A stretch of 64,000 bases of DNA. It comes from Streptomyces aurantiogriseus. GTDB lineage: Bacteria > Actinomycetota > Actinomycetes > Streptomycetales > Streptomycetaceae. The stretch spans positions 186,001 through 250,000 of the forward strand of contig NZ_BMSX01000008.1 in NCBI RefSeq assembly GCF_014649375.1, given 5' to 3'. Under the pieces are notes generated by a model, which saw nothing but the letters and a program-made list of their open reading frames with translations, was not told where the DNA came from and ran no database searches. Within the stretch, counting starts at the first letter, position 1; each line of letters opens with the position of its first letter. Below, piece after piece: positions 7,693-15,940 of this stretch. The position numbers and the translations under genes were made by a program.

Positions 7693-9938
7693 GACGAGGC
7701 GTTCTCCACCCGCACCGCGCACACCTTGAACTCCGGCATCCGCGAGGTCGGGTCCAGTGCCGGGTTGGTCAGGGTGTTGGCGCGGCCCTCGCCCGGCCAG
7801 TGGAAGGGCATGAAGACGGTGTCGGGGCGGATGCCGGTGGTGATCCGGGCCGGTGCCACCGCCCGGCCCCGCCGCGACACCACGGCCACCGGGTCGCCCT
7901 CCGCCGCCCCGAGCCGGGCCGCGAGGCGGGGGTGCAGCTCGACGAACGGGCCGGGCGCGGCGGCGTTCAGCTCGTCCACGCGGCGGGTCTGGGCGCCGGA
8001 CTGGTACTGGGCGACGACCCGGCCGGTGGTGAGCAGGACGGGGTACTCGTCGTCGGGTTCCTCGGCGACGGGCCGGTGCGTGACGGGGACGAAGCGCGCC
8101 CGGCCGTCCGGGGTGGCGAACCGCTCGAGGAAGAGGCGGGGCGTGCCGGGGTGCACGGCCCCTGCACGGGGGTCGTCGTCCCGCGTGGGATCGTCCGCGC
8201 CCGCGCCCGCGCCCGCGTCCAGCGAGGCGTCCTCGCAGTCGCCCGTGGCGTCCGTGGCAGTCGTGACACCCGTCGCGGCCGTGGGAGCCGTGGCGCCCGT
8301 GGCAGCCGTCGAGTCCGCGGCACCCGTGTCGTCGGCCGCCGGGCAGGGCCAGAACACCCCGTTCTCCTCGGCCAGCCGGCGGTAGGTGATCCCGGAGTAG
8401 TCGGCGGGCCCGCCCGCGCTGGCCCGGCGCAGCTCCTCGAAGACCTCCTCGGGGTCGGTCGGGAAGCCCTTCTCCACGCCCAGCCGGGCGGCCAGCTCGT
8501 GCATGACCTCCAGGTCGCTGCGCACACCCTCGGGCGGGGTGATCGCCCGCTGCCGCAACAGCACCCGTCCTTCCAGGTTGGTGGTGGTCCCGGTCTCCTC
8601 CGCCCACTGGGTGACGGGCAGGACGACGTCCGCGAGAGCGGCCGTCTCCGACAGCACGACGTCACAGACGGCAAGGAACTCAAGGGACTTCAGGCGCTCC
8701 TCGATGTGTGCCGCGCGCGGCGCGGACACCACCGGGTTCGACCCCATCAGGAGCAGGGACCTGATGTCGGTCCCCAGCGCGTCCAGCAGCTCGTAGGCGC
8801 TGCGGCCCGGTCCGGGCAGGCTGTCGGGGTCCACGCCCCACACCTCGGCCACGTGCCGCCGCGCCACCGGGTCGTCCAGCTTGCGGTAGCCGGGCAGCTG
8901 GTCGGCCTTCTGACCGTGCTCGCGTCCGCCCTGCCCGTTGCCCTGCCCGGTCAGACAGCCGTATCCGGACAGCGGGCGGCCCGCCCGTCCGGTGGCCAGG
9001 CACAGGTTGATCCAGGCGCCCACGGTGTCGGTGCCCTTGGACTGCTGCTCGGGCCCGCGGGCGGTGAGCACCATCGCGGACTCGGGCTCGCAGAACAGCC
9101 GTACCGTCTCCCGGAGCTGGGGAACGGACACCCCCGTGATCCGCTCCACGTACTCGGGCCAGTGGGCCATGGCCGCCGCCCGCGCCTCCTCCCAGCCGGA
9201 GGTCCGCTCCCGTACGTACTCCTCGTCGACGCGGCCCTCGGCGACGACCAGGTGCAGCAGGCCGAGCGCGAGGGCCAGGTCGGTGCCGGGGCGGGGCATC
9301 AGGTGCAGGTCGGCCTGCTCGGCGGTCTTCGTGCGGCGCGGGTCGACGACGATCAGGGTGCCGCCGTTCTCGCGGAGCTCGTTGAAGAAGCGGAGCGAGG
9401 GCGGCATGGTCTCCGCGAGGTTGGACCCGACGAGGATCACGCACCCCGACTTCGGGATGTCCTCCAGCGGGAAGGGCAGCCCGCGGTCGAGCCCGAACGC
9501 CTTGATGCCGCCGGCCGCGGCGGACGACATGCAGAAGCGGCCGTTGTAGTCGATCTGCGAGGTGCCGAGCACGACCCGGGCGAACTTGCCGAGCGTGTAC
9601 GCCTTCTCGTTGGTCAGCCCGCCCCCGCCGAACACACCGAGCGCGTCCGGCCCGTGCTCCGCGCGCACGCGCGTCAGCTCGGCGGCGATCCGGTCGAGTG
9701 CCTCGTCCCAGGTGGCCGGCACGAGCGTGCCGCCGGAGCGCACCAGCGGGGAGGTCAGCCGCACCCGGGACGACAGCACCTCCGGCGCCGTACGGCCCTT
9801 GCCGCACAGCGCGCCCCGGTTCACCGGGAAGTCGGCGCGCTCGGTCACCTCGACGCCCCCCTCCGGCGTGGGCGACAAATTCATCCCGCACTGCAGGGCG
9901 CAGTACGGGCAGTGGGTGGGCGTCGAGGTGGTCTGCAT
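7689..9938 (-). CDS. nasA: Molybdopterin oxidoreductase, assimilatory nitrate reductase catalytic subunit
   Basis: A 749-residue cytosolic protein with no Tat signal. The N-terminus has the iron-sulfur motif CPYCALQCGM with the fourth cysteine in GALCGKG (residues about 10-50), then the molybdopterin domains (GSNLAETMPPSLRFF, LTARGPEQQSKGTDT, TGRAGRPLSGYGCLTGQGNGQGG) and a C-terminal MoCo-binding beta-barrel (TGRVVAQYQSGAQTRRV). This layout fits NasA/NarB-type enzymes that reduce nitrate to nitrite for assimilation. The sirohydrochlorin chelatase at 14896 could supply siroheme for the next step. Odd: an Ala/Thr/Asp-rich low-complexity insert of about 65 residues (codons around 8150-8340) interrupts the region before the C-terminal barrel. 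A formate dehydrogenase-like function is the main alternative. Confidence 0.85.
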   Translation of the reverse strand: MQTTSTPTHCPYCALQCGMNLSPTPEGGVEVTERADFPVNRGALCGKGRTAPEVLSSRVRLTSPLVRSGGTLVPATWDEALDRIAAELTRVRAEHGPDALGVFGGGGLTNEKAYTLGKFARVVLGTSQIDYNGRFCMSSAAAGGIKAFGLDRGLPFPLEDIPKSGCVILVGSNLAETMPPSLRFFNELRENGGTLIVVDPRRTKTAEQADLHLMPRPGTDLALALGLLHLVVAEGRVDEEYVRERTSGWEEARAAAMAHWPEYVERITGVSVPQLRETVRLFCEPESAMVLTARGPEQQSKGTDTVGAWINLCLATGRAGRPLSGYGCLTGQGNGQGGREHGQKADQLPGYRKLDDPVARRHVAEVWGVDPDSLPGPGRSAYELLDALGTDIRSLLLMGSNPVVSAPRAAHIEERLKSLEFLAVCDVVLSETAALADVVLPVTQWAEETGTTTNLEGRVLLRQRAITPPEGVRSDLEVMHELAARLGVEKGFPTDPEEVFEELRRASAGGPADYSGITYRRLAEENGVFWPCPAADDTGAADSTAATGATAPTAATGVTTATDATGDCEDASLDAGAGAGADDPTRDDDPRAGAVHPGTPRLFLERFATPDGRARFVPVTHRPVAEEPDDEYPVLLTTGRVVAQYQSGAQTRRVDELNAAAPGPFVELHPRLAARLGAAEGDPVAVVSRRGRAVAPARITTGIRPDTVFMPFHWPGEGRANTLTNPALDPTSRMPEFKVCAVRVENASS

Positions 9939-9950
9939 ACCTTTCAGCGT

Positions 9951-9988
9951 GCTTCGGCCGTGTTACGCGCCGTGCGGTGTCCTGTTAC
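9951..9988 (-). promoter_or_regulatory. Candidate GlnR box upstream of nasA
   Basis: Read in the direction of nasA, the sequence has two GTAAC motifs spaced 17 bases apart (at 9988-9984 and 9966-9962) and a GAAGC motif six bases after the second. The actinobacterial GlnR box is gTnAC-n6-GaAAC-n6-GTnAC-n6-GaAAC. Here both a-sites match, one b-site matches 4 of 5 and the other (CCGCA) does not. Nitrate assimilation genes are known GlnR targets in Streptomyces. The site is only 13 bases from the chosen start, which is close for an activator. Confidence 0.4.
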
Positions 9989-10144
9989 GGCGGTGTGGTG
10001 GTGACCTCCCCGACGGTGCCCACCCGGCGTGAGGCACAGGGAGGCCCTCCCTCGTGTCGCCGCCGGCCGCTACGCACGTTGCCGTTGTTGTGAAAGACGC
10101 CACATGTGGCTCATTTCGTTCCTTACTTGGCTGATCCGCCCTCG

Positions 10145-10172
10145 TTGAGAGTTGAAGCAGCGCTACTACAGT
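10145..10172 (+). promoter_or_regulatory. Possible sigma70-type promoter for the adenylation/flavoreductase pair
   Basis: The gap 9939-10298 (360 bp) separates nasA from the adenylation gene and holds no gene I can support. It contains ttgaga (10145-10150), a 16-base spacer and tacagt (10167-10172), reasonable -35 and -10 hexamers. A perfect 12-bp palindrome gccacatgtggc at 10099-10110 lies upstream of it and could be an operator. These bases are noticeably less GC-rich than the flanking genes. Confidence 0.35.
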
Positions 10173-10298
10173 CGTTCAGCGCAAGGGCGTGTCCCCGACG
10201 GACGTGCCCTAGGCCCCGCACGGCGTTCGAACACCGGGCATGCCGCCGTCCCCGGACATGTCACCCGACTCTCGAAGCAGCCTGGAGGTCCCCCACCC

Positions 10299-11816
10299 AT
10301 GCCTCTGCGTCACCTCACCCCCCACGACCAGCGGCTCTTCCACCGGTACGGCCGCGGCCCGGCCGTTCCCGTCCCGGACCCGCTGATCCACCGAGCCGTC
10401 GAACGGCACGCCAGGGCCACCCCGCACGCCGTCGCCGCCGAGCACCAGGGCGCGACCCTCACCTACGGCGAGCTGAACCGTCACGCCGACGCCCTCGCCG
10501 CCCGCCTGGCCCGCGAGGGCGTCCGCCCCGGCGACCACGTCGGCCTCTTCGTCCGCCGCTCCCTGCCCATGCTGGTCGGCTTGCTCGGCATCCTGAAGGC
10601 GGGCGCTGCCTACGTCCCCCAGGACATCGGCCTGGCACCCGCCGCCCAGCTCACCCACGTGGTCCGCACCGCCGCCACCCGCATCGTCCTCACCCAGGCC
10701 GAGTACGCGCTCCGCGTGCCGAGGGGCCCGCGCGTGATCGCCCTCGACGAGCCGCTGCCGTACGAACCCGCCGGACCGCTCCCGGCCCCCGCGCCCGACG
10801 ACGGCTGCTACGTCCTGTTCACCTCGGGCACCACCGGCCGCCCCAACGGGGTGAAGGTCACCCACCGCAACGTCGCCAACATCCTCCTGACCGAACCCGG
10901 CGCCCTCGGCATCCGCCCGGGCGACCGGGTGGCCCAGCTCCTCAACGTCGCCTTCGACATGGCCGCCTGGGAGATCCTCGGCTGCCTCGCCCACGGCGCC
11001 ACCCTGGTCATCCGCGGCAGGGACATCCCCGCCGCCGCCCACACGGCCACCGTGCTCATCGCCACCCCGACCGTCCTGTCCGGCATCGACCCGGCCGCCT
11101 GCCCGCGGGTGCGCGCGGTCGCCGTCGCCGGGGAACCCTGCCCGCGCCCGCTCGCGGACGCGTGGGCCCGCCGGGCCGCCTTCCACAACTGCTGCGGCCC
11201 GACGGAGACGACCATCGTGAACACGATGGCCCGCCACGACCCGTCCGCCCCGCTCCTCACCATCGGCCGCCCCACCCCCAACAACACCGTCTACGTCCTC
11301 GACGCCGACCGCCGCCCCCTGCCCATCGGCGAGGTCGGCGAGATGTGGGCGGGCGGCGACTGCGTCTCGGCCGGCTACCTCGGCAACGACGAGCTCAACG
11401 CCGAGCGCTACGCCCCCGACCCGTTCCTCGGCGGCGGCCGCCGGATGTTCCGCACCCGCGACCTCGGCCGCTGGACCCCCGACGGACACCTGGAGCACCT
11501 CGGCCGCACCGACGACCAGGTCAAGGTGCGCGGATTCCGTGTCGAACTCGACTCCGTCTCCGCCGTGCTGGAGCGGCTGCCCGGCTGCGCCCGCGCGGTC
11601 ACGCTCAAGCGCGACGACCGCAGCCTGGTCTCCTTCGTCTGTCCGGCCGACGTCGACCCCGCCGCGGCCCGGCACGCGGTCGCCGAGGCCCTGCCGTACT
11701 ACTGCGTGCCCGAGGATGTCATGCCCCTGACATCACTGCCGGAGACCGACCGCGGCAAGATCGACAAAGGGGCGCTGCTGCGGCTGGCCCACGAGCGCGT
11801 GGCGGTGGCCCGATGA
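10299..11816 (+). CDS. Stand-alone NRPS-type adenylation enzyme (AMP-binding)
   Basis: A 505-residue single-domain enzyme starting at ATG 10299, with ggagg 11 bases upstream. Adenylation-domain core motifs are visible in order: LFTSGTTGRPNGVKVTH (A3; the usual Lys of RPKG is Asn), NCCGPTETTIV (A5), RMFRTRDLGRW (A7, RTRDL instead of RTGDL), GRTDDQVKVRGFRVEL (A8) and TDRGKIDKGAL (A10, with the catalytic Lys). The family activates a carboxylic or amino acid as its AMP ester. There is no carrier protein, condensation or reductase domain in the same chain, so the acceptor must be another protein. The stop overlaps the next start (ATGA), so the product is made together with the membrane oxidoreductase that follows. 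Confidence 0.88.
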   Translation: MPLRHLTPHDQRLFHRYGRGPAVPVPDPLIHRAVERHARATPHAVAAEHQGATLTYGELNRHADALAARLAREGVRPGDHVGLFVRRSLPMLVGLLGILKAGAAYVPQDIGLAPAAQLTHVVRTAATRIVLTQAEYALRVPRGPRVIALDEPLPYEPAGPLPAPAPDDGCYVLFTSGTTGRPNGVKVTHRNVANILLTEPGALGIRPGDRVAQLLNVAFDMAAWEILGCLAHGATLVIRGRDIPAAAHTATVLIATPTVLSGIDPAACPRVRAVAVAGEPCPRPLADAWARRAAFHNCCGPTETTIVNTMARHDPSAPLLTIGRPTPNNTVYVLDADRRPLPIGEVGEMWAGGDCVSAGYLGNDELNAERYAPDPFLGGGRRMFRTRDLGRWTPDGHLEHLGRTDDQVKVRGFRVELDSVSAVLERLPGCARAVTLKRDDRSLVSFVCPADVDPAAARHAVAEALPYYCVPEDVMPLTSLPETDRGKIDKGALLRLAHERVAVAR

Positions 11817-13075
11817 CCACCTCCCTCGACCGCGCGGCGGCCGTGGAACTCCCCCCGCCCACGTCCGCGGTACGGCGCCTGCTCAAGCACCCCCGCCTGA
11901 TGCACCACAACCGCCTGGCGGCCCTGGTGCTCCTCGCCAACGCGGCCTTCGCGTGGGCCGGCTGGCCCCTCTCCGACCGCACCCTCGGCCACGCGGCCCT
12001 CGCCAACCTCGCGCTCGCCGTCGTCATCCGCCAGCAGTACGTCATCAACCTCCTCTTCCGGCTGGCGACCTCGGCCCCCACGAGCTGGCCGCTGCGGCTG
12101 CGCTGGACGCTCGGCAAGGTCTACCACTTCGGCGGACTGCACATGGGCGGGGCACTGGCGGGAGCGGGCTGGTTCCTGGCACTGACGATCAGGACGAGCA
12201 CCGACGGCTCCCACGCGCCCGAGACCTACGTGGGCTGGACCCTGATCGCCCTCCTCGCCCTCATCGTCGCCACCGCCCTCCCGCCCTTCCGCTCCCGCCA
12301 CCACGACCACTTCGAGAAGATCCACCGCTTCGGCGGCTGGAGCGCCCTCGCCCTGTTCTGGACGCACACCCTGCTGTCCGCCCCCGGCCCGGCGTCGGTG
12401 ACCGTCCTGGCGGGCGTCACCTTCAGCGTCGCCCTGCCGTGGCTGCGGCTGCGCAAGGTCGACGTACGCGTCGAACGCCCCTCCCCGCACGTCGTGCTGG
12501 CCCGCTTCGACTACGGCGAGACGCCCTTCGCCGGCTCCTCCACCGCGATCAGCCGCAGCCCCCTCAAGGAGTGGCACTCCTTCGCCAACGTCCCCGCACC
12601 CGGCGAGTCCGGCTTCCGGCTCACCATCTCGCGGGCCGGCGACTGGACGGGCTCCTTCATCGACGACCTGCCGTCCCGGGTGTGGGTGAAGGGCATCACC
12701 ACCGCCGGAGTCGCCAACATCGAGGTCCTGTTCAAGAAGGTGGTGTACGTGGCGACCGGCAGCGGCATCGGCCCCTGCCTGCCCCATCTGCTCGCCGCCG
12801 AGGTCCCCTCCCGCCTGGTCTGGGCGACCCGCGACCCCCGCGCCACCTACGGCGACGCCCTCGTCGACGAGATCCTCGCCGTCCAGCCGCACGCCGTCGT
12901 CTGGGACACCTCCCGCCACGGCAAGCCCGACATGGTGCGCCTCGCGTACGCGGCGTACCGCGACTTCGGGGCGGAGGCGGTGATCTGCATCTCCAACAAG
13001 AAGCTGACCTGGCAGGTGGTGCACGGACTGGAACGCCGGGGGATTCCGGCGTACGGCGCGATCTGGGATTCGTAG
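11813..13075 (+). CDS. Integral membrane protein with ferredoxin-NADP-reductase-like domain (TmpA-like)
   Basis: A 420-residue protein from ATG 11813, overlapping the adenylation gene by four bases. The first 220 residues have about six hydrophobic helices with His pairs (KVYHFGGLHMGGAL and RFGGWSALALFWTHTLL) of the kind that bind haem in ferric-reductase-like proteins. The C-terminal 200 residues look like a flavin/NAD(P)-binding module: WHSFANVPAP for the flavin pocket and VVYVATGSGIGPCLPHLL for the pyridine nucleotide. The pairing with an adenylation enzyme recalls fungal TmpA-type flavoproteins. That comparison is from memory and inferential. A plausible joint role is reduction or oxidation of an activated acid at the membrane. 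The reaction is unknown. Confidence 0.7.
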   Translation: MTTSLDRAAAVELPPPTSAVRRLLKHPRLMHHNRLAALVLLANAAFAWAGWPLSDRTLGHAALANLALAVVIRQQYVINLLFRLATSAPTSWPLRLRWTLGKVYHFGGLHMGGALAGAGWFLALTIRTSTDGSHAPETYVGWTLIALLALIVATALPPFRSRHHDHFEKIHRFGGWSALALFWTHTLLSAPGPASVTVLAGVTFSVALPWLRLRKVDVRVERPSPHVVLARFDYGETPFAGSSTAISRSPLKEWHSFANVPAPGESGFRLTISRAGDWTGSFIDDLPSRVWVKGITTAGVANIEVLFKKVVYVATGSGIGPCLPHLLAAEVPSRLVWATRDPRATYGDALVDEILAVQPHAVVWDTSRHGKPDMVRLAYAAYRDFGAEAVICISNKKLTWQVVHGLERRGIPAYGAIWDS

Positions 13076-13100
13076 GGACTCGTAGGGATTCGTAGGGACT
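13071..13100 (+). repeat. Three tandem 10-bp repeats across the stop codon
   Basis: The unit cgtaggga(c/t)t is repeated at 13071, 13081 and 13091, with a degenerate copy before (ctgggatt) and after (cgtggacc). Each unit contains TAG, and because the period is 10 bases the repeats give stops in all three forward frames after the flavoreductase gene. Confidence 0.7.
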
Positions 13101-13119
13101 CGTGGACCTGGAGGGACCG

Positions 13120-13887
13120 ATGAACCACCTGAAGCTGGAACGCGAGGGCGCGGTCGTGACCGTCCGTCTGCACCGCCCGCATGTCCTCAACGCGCTGAAC
13201 TCCGCGCTGCTGGCCGAACTCCTCGACGTACTGGTCCCGTTGGACGCGGACCCGGACGTCGGCTGCGTGGTCGTCACCGGCTCCGAGCGGGCCTTCGCCG
13301 CCGGCGCCGACATCAGGGAGATGGCCGGGAAGTCGGCCGTGGAGATGGCGGCGGAGGACTACTTCGCCGCCTGGGAGGACTTCGCCGATTTGCGCACCCC
13401 GAAGATCGCCGCCGTCAACGGCCTCGCGCTGGGCGGCGGTTGCGAGCTGGCGATGATGTGCGACCTGGTGATCGCGGGGGAGTCCGCGGTCTTCGGCCAG
13501 CCGGAGATCAAGCTCGGTGTCATCCCGGGCATCGGCGGCACCCAGCGCCTGACCCGCCTGGTCGGCAGGGCGAAGGCGATGGACCTGGTCCTCACAGGCC
13601 GCACGATGGACGCACGGGAGGCCGAGAGCTGCGGCCTGGTCTCCCGCGTGGTCGCCGATGAGGCGGTCCTTCCGGCGGCGCTCGAAGCGGCGGCGACGAT
13701 CGCCTCGTACGGCCGTACGGCGGTCAGGGCGGCCCGTGAGTGCGTCGACCGCGCCCTGGAGACCGGCCTGCGTGACGGCATCCGCTACGAACGCCGGGTG
13801 TTCCACGCCCTGTTCGCGACCGAGGACCAGAAGGAGGGCATGACCGCCTTCCTGGAGAAACGCGCCCCGCACTTCCGGGGACGCTGA
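13120..13887 (+). CDS. Enoyl-CoA hydratase/isomerase family (crotonase fold)
   Basis: A 255-residue enzyme from ATG 13120, chosen because GGAGG lies six bases upstream; an in-frame GTG at 13102 has no such site. The oxyanion-hole motifs are present: AFAAGADIREM (about residues 63-73) and NGLALGGGCELAMMCD (about 101-116). The catalytic acids fit GQPEIKLGVIPGIGGTQRL, where the two glutamates of true hydratases are expected. This is the complete hydratase signature, so it should hydrate trans-2-enoyl-CoA in fatty acid beta-oxidation or a related pathway. It sits just after the adenylation/flavoreductase pair but has its own ribosome-binding site, so co-regulation is possible but unproven. Confidence 0.9.
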   Translation: MNHLKLEREGAVVTVRLHRPHVLNALNSALLAELLDVLVPLDADPDVGCVVVTGSERAFAAGADIREMAGKSAVEMAAEDYFAAWEDFADLRTPKIAAVNGLALGGGCELAMMCDLVIAGESAVFGQPEIKLGVIPGIGGTQRLTRLVGRAKAMDLVLTGRTMDAREAESCGLVSRVVADEAVLPAALEAAATIASYGRTAVRAARECVDRALETGLRDGIRYERRVFHALFATEDQKEGMTAFLEKRAPHFRGR

Positions 13888-13994
13888 CGGTCACACGAGA
13901 ACCGGGGACGCAGACGGGCACACGGCAACCGGGGACGGGAGCGGCCGCCGCCGTTCCCGCCCCCGGCCGTGACGAACGCGGTGTTCATCCGCAT

Positions 13995-14684
13995 TCATCC
14001 GTCCGCCCGTTCGGCCGTGGCCAACGCCCGTGCCACGCCCGGCTCCTTGGGCCCGAGGAACCGCGGGTCCGGCTCGAACACCGCGTCCAGCGCCGCCTTG
14101 CCGGCCGCGAAGATCTCCCGGGCGCCGCCGTAGTACCAGGTCACGTCGTGCACGGCGGCCACACCGACGCCGTACGACTCCACCCCCGCCGCCTGGCACA
14201 GGGCGACCGCCCGCCGGATGTGGAAGCCCTGGCTGATGAGGACGGCCCGGTCCACCCCGAAGATCTTCTTGGCGCGCACACAGGAGTCCCAGGTGTCGAA
14301 GCCCGCGTAGTCACTGACGATGCGGCCGTCGGGCACCCCGTGCTCGGTCAGATAGGCCCGCATGGCGTCGGGCTCGTCGTAGTCCTCCCGGCTGTTGTCG
14401 CCGGTGACGAGCACGACCTTGACACGTCCCTCCCGGTACAGCTCGGCCGCCGCGTCCAGCCGGTGCGCGAGATACGGCGACGGCTCGCCGGCCCACAGAC
14501 CGGCACCGAAGACGACGGCGACCTCGGTGCGCGGCGCGTCGTCCGTCGTGCCCAGCCGGTCCGCCGTCGACACGAACAGCCACGTCGCCGGCAGCAGCCC
14601 GAGCACACACCCGGCCATCACGCCCTGCACCAGCCGCCGCCACCCCGCACGGGTGCGCGGCAGCCGCGGTCGACGGATGTTCAT
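13995..14684 (-). CDS. SanA/YdcF-like DUF218 membrane-anchored protein
   Basis: A 229-residue protein with one N-terminal membrane helix (about residues 17-37, LVQGVMAGCVLGLLPATWLF) and an outside DUF218 domain. Family motifs seen are VAVVFGAGLWAGEPSPYLAHRL, VVLVTGDNSREDYDEPDAM, the Asp/Arg-containing DYAGFDTWDSCVRA and VLISQGFHIRRAVALCQAAG. SanA-type proteins affect envelope barrier function and vancomycin sensitivity in enteric bacteria; the reaction is unsettled. The gene faces the enoyl-CoA hydratase gene, and the 107-bp gap between them holds a direct repeat (aaccggggacg, twice). Confidence 0.88.
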   Translation of the reverse strand: MNIRRPRLPRTRAGWRRLVQGVMAGCVLGLLPATWLFVSTADRLGTTDDAPRTEVAVVFGAGLWAGEPSPYLAHRLDAAAELYREGRVKVVLVTGDNSREDYDEPDAMRAYLTEHGVPDGRIVSDYAGFDTWDSCVRAKKIFGVDRAVLISQGFHIRRAVALCQAAGVESYGVGVAAVHDVTWYYGGAREIFAAGKAALDAVFEPDPRFLGPKEPGVARALATAERADG

Positions 14685-14895
14685 ACGGTGTCCCCCTGGG
14701 TCGGCATCCCCTCTGGCCTGGGAAGACGCAACCTACGATGATCCGGTTCAGCACCCCGCGGGTCACCCCGGTCACACCTGGACCAACCGCCACGAACCGC
14801 ACCTCACAGTGCCCGCCCGCGCACGGTGAAGCCCCGGAAAATACTCGTGACGGTCACGCAACGGGGGTGCAACCTCGCGCCGTCAGGATCGGTTC

Positions 14896-15804
14896 ATGAC
14901 GGCGTCGCCCTCCCTGCACGACGAGTCCGACCCCCGCCCCGGCAGCCCGCTGCCCGGTGGCGCTCACCTCGACAGTACGGCGCACATCATGAACCGGATC
15001 AGCACCCAGCTCGCCAGCCAACTCAGCCTCGTCCAGCTCGACGGCCGCCGGCGCCCCGGCCCGCCCGCGCTGGCCGTCGTCGCCCACGGCAGCCGTGACC
15101 CGCGCGCCCTGAGCACCGTCAGCGCGCTCCTCGACCGCGTCCGCGAGCTGCGCCCGGGCCTGCCCGTGCACCTCGGGCACATCGAGCTGAACGCCCCCCT
15201 GCTGACCGACACCCTCGCGGAACTCGACGCCACGGACACGGCCGACGCCGTCCTCGTCCCCCTCCTGCTCAGCCGCGGCTACCACGTCAAGCGGGACATC
15301 CCCGAGATGGCCGCGGCCGCCCGGGTACGCACGCGCGTGGCCGCACCGCTCGGCCCCCACCCCCTCCTCGTGGAGGCCCTGCACTCCCGTCTCGTCGAGG
15401 CCGGCTGGCGCACCCGGATGACGGACTCCGAACGCCGGACGAGCGCGGTCGTCCTCGCGGCAGCGGGCTCCCGCGACCCCGACTCGGCCGTGGACACCCG
15501 CCGCACCGCCCAGCTCCTCGCCGAGCGCCTGGGCGTCCCGGTGGTCCCCGCCTACGCGACGACGGCCGGCCCGACGGTCCCCACGGCGATCCGCGCACTC
15601 ACCGCGCGAGGCCGCCACCGCATCGCCGTGGCGTCGTACTTCACGGCCCCGGGCCGCTTCGCGACGGAGTGCGCGGAAGCGGCCCCCTGGATCGCCTCGG
15701 CCCCCCTGGGCCCGCACGAGGCGATGGCCCGCCTGGTCCTGCACCGCTACGACCAGGCACTGGCAGCCCCGGCGAGCACAGCACCGGAACTGGCGTCGGC
15801 CTGA
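14896..15804 (+). CDS. Sirohydrochlorin chelatase (CbiX/SirB-type)
   Basis: A 302-residue protein with two related halves. The first begins ALAVVAHGSRDPRALSTV (about residues 56-73), giving the metal-binding and catalytic His of class II chelatases. The second half carries SSAVVLAAAGSRDPDSA with the corresponding site altered, and a metal-ligand segment VLVPLLLSRGYHVKRDI holds the second conserved His. Enzymes of this family insert Fe2+ or Co2+ into sirohydrochlorin. Near a nitrate reductase the likely product is siroheme, the cofactor of nitrite and sulfite reductases. The N-terminal 50 residues are an Asp/Pro-rich extension without a family match. Confidence 0.88.
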   Translation: MTASPSLHDESDPRPGSPLPGGAHLDSTAHIMNRISTQLASQLSLVQLDGRRRPGPPALAVVAHGSRDPRALSTVSALLDRVRELRPGLPVHLGHIELNAPLLTDTLAELDATDTADAVLVPLLLSRGYHVKRDIPEMAAAARVRTRVAAPLGPHPLLVEALHSRLVEAGWRTRMTDSERRTSAVVLAAAGSRDPDSAVDTRRTAQLLAERLGVPVVPAYATTAGPTVPTAIRALTARGRHRIAVASYFTAPGRFATECAEAAPWIASAPLGPHEAMARLVLHRYDQALAAPASTAPELASA

Positions 15805-15828
15805 AACGAACGGCTGGGCCGCCTACCC

Positions 15829-15859
15829 AAGGGGCGCGGGGAACTGCGCGACAAGCCAC
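15829..15859 (+). repeat. Copy 1 of a recurrent Streptomyces intergenic motif
   Basis: The phrase ggggcgcggggaactgcgcg (15831-15850) followed by acaagccac recurs in reverse orientation at 27523-27550 in this window. From memory, this motif is scattered through intergenic DNA of many Streptomyces genomes. Its function is not known to me. Confidence 0.6.
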
Positions 15860-15940
15860 AGACGGCCTGCACCCGCGAACCACAGCACTCGGCAGATGAG
15901 TGGGCACCCCATTGTCACTTCTGCCGCTTAATGTCGAGAC

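Noticed and set aside
10106..11812. Long plus-strand frame that would extend the flavoreductase gene upstream by 569 codons
   Set aside because: It overlaps the adenylation gene in another frame and is Pro/Arg/His-rich without domain motifs. The ATG at 11813 overlaps the upstream stop, as expected for coupled genes.
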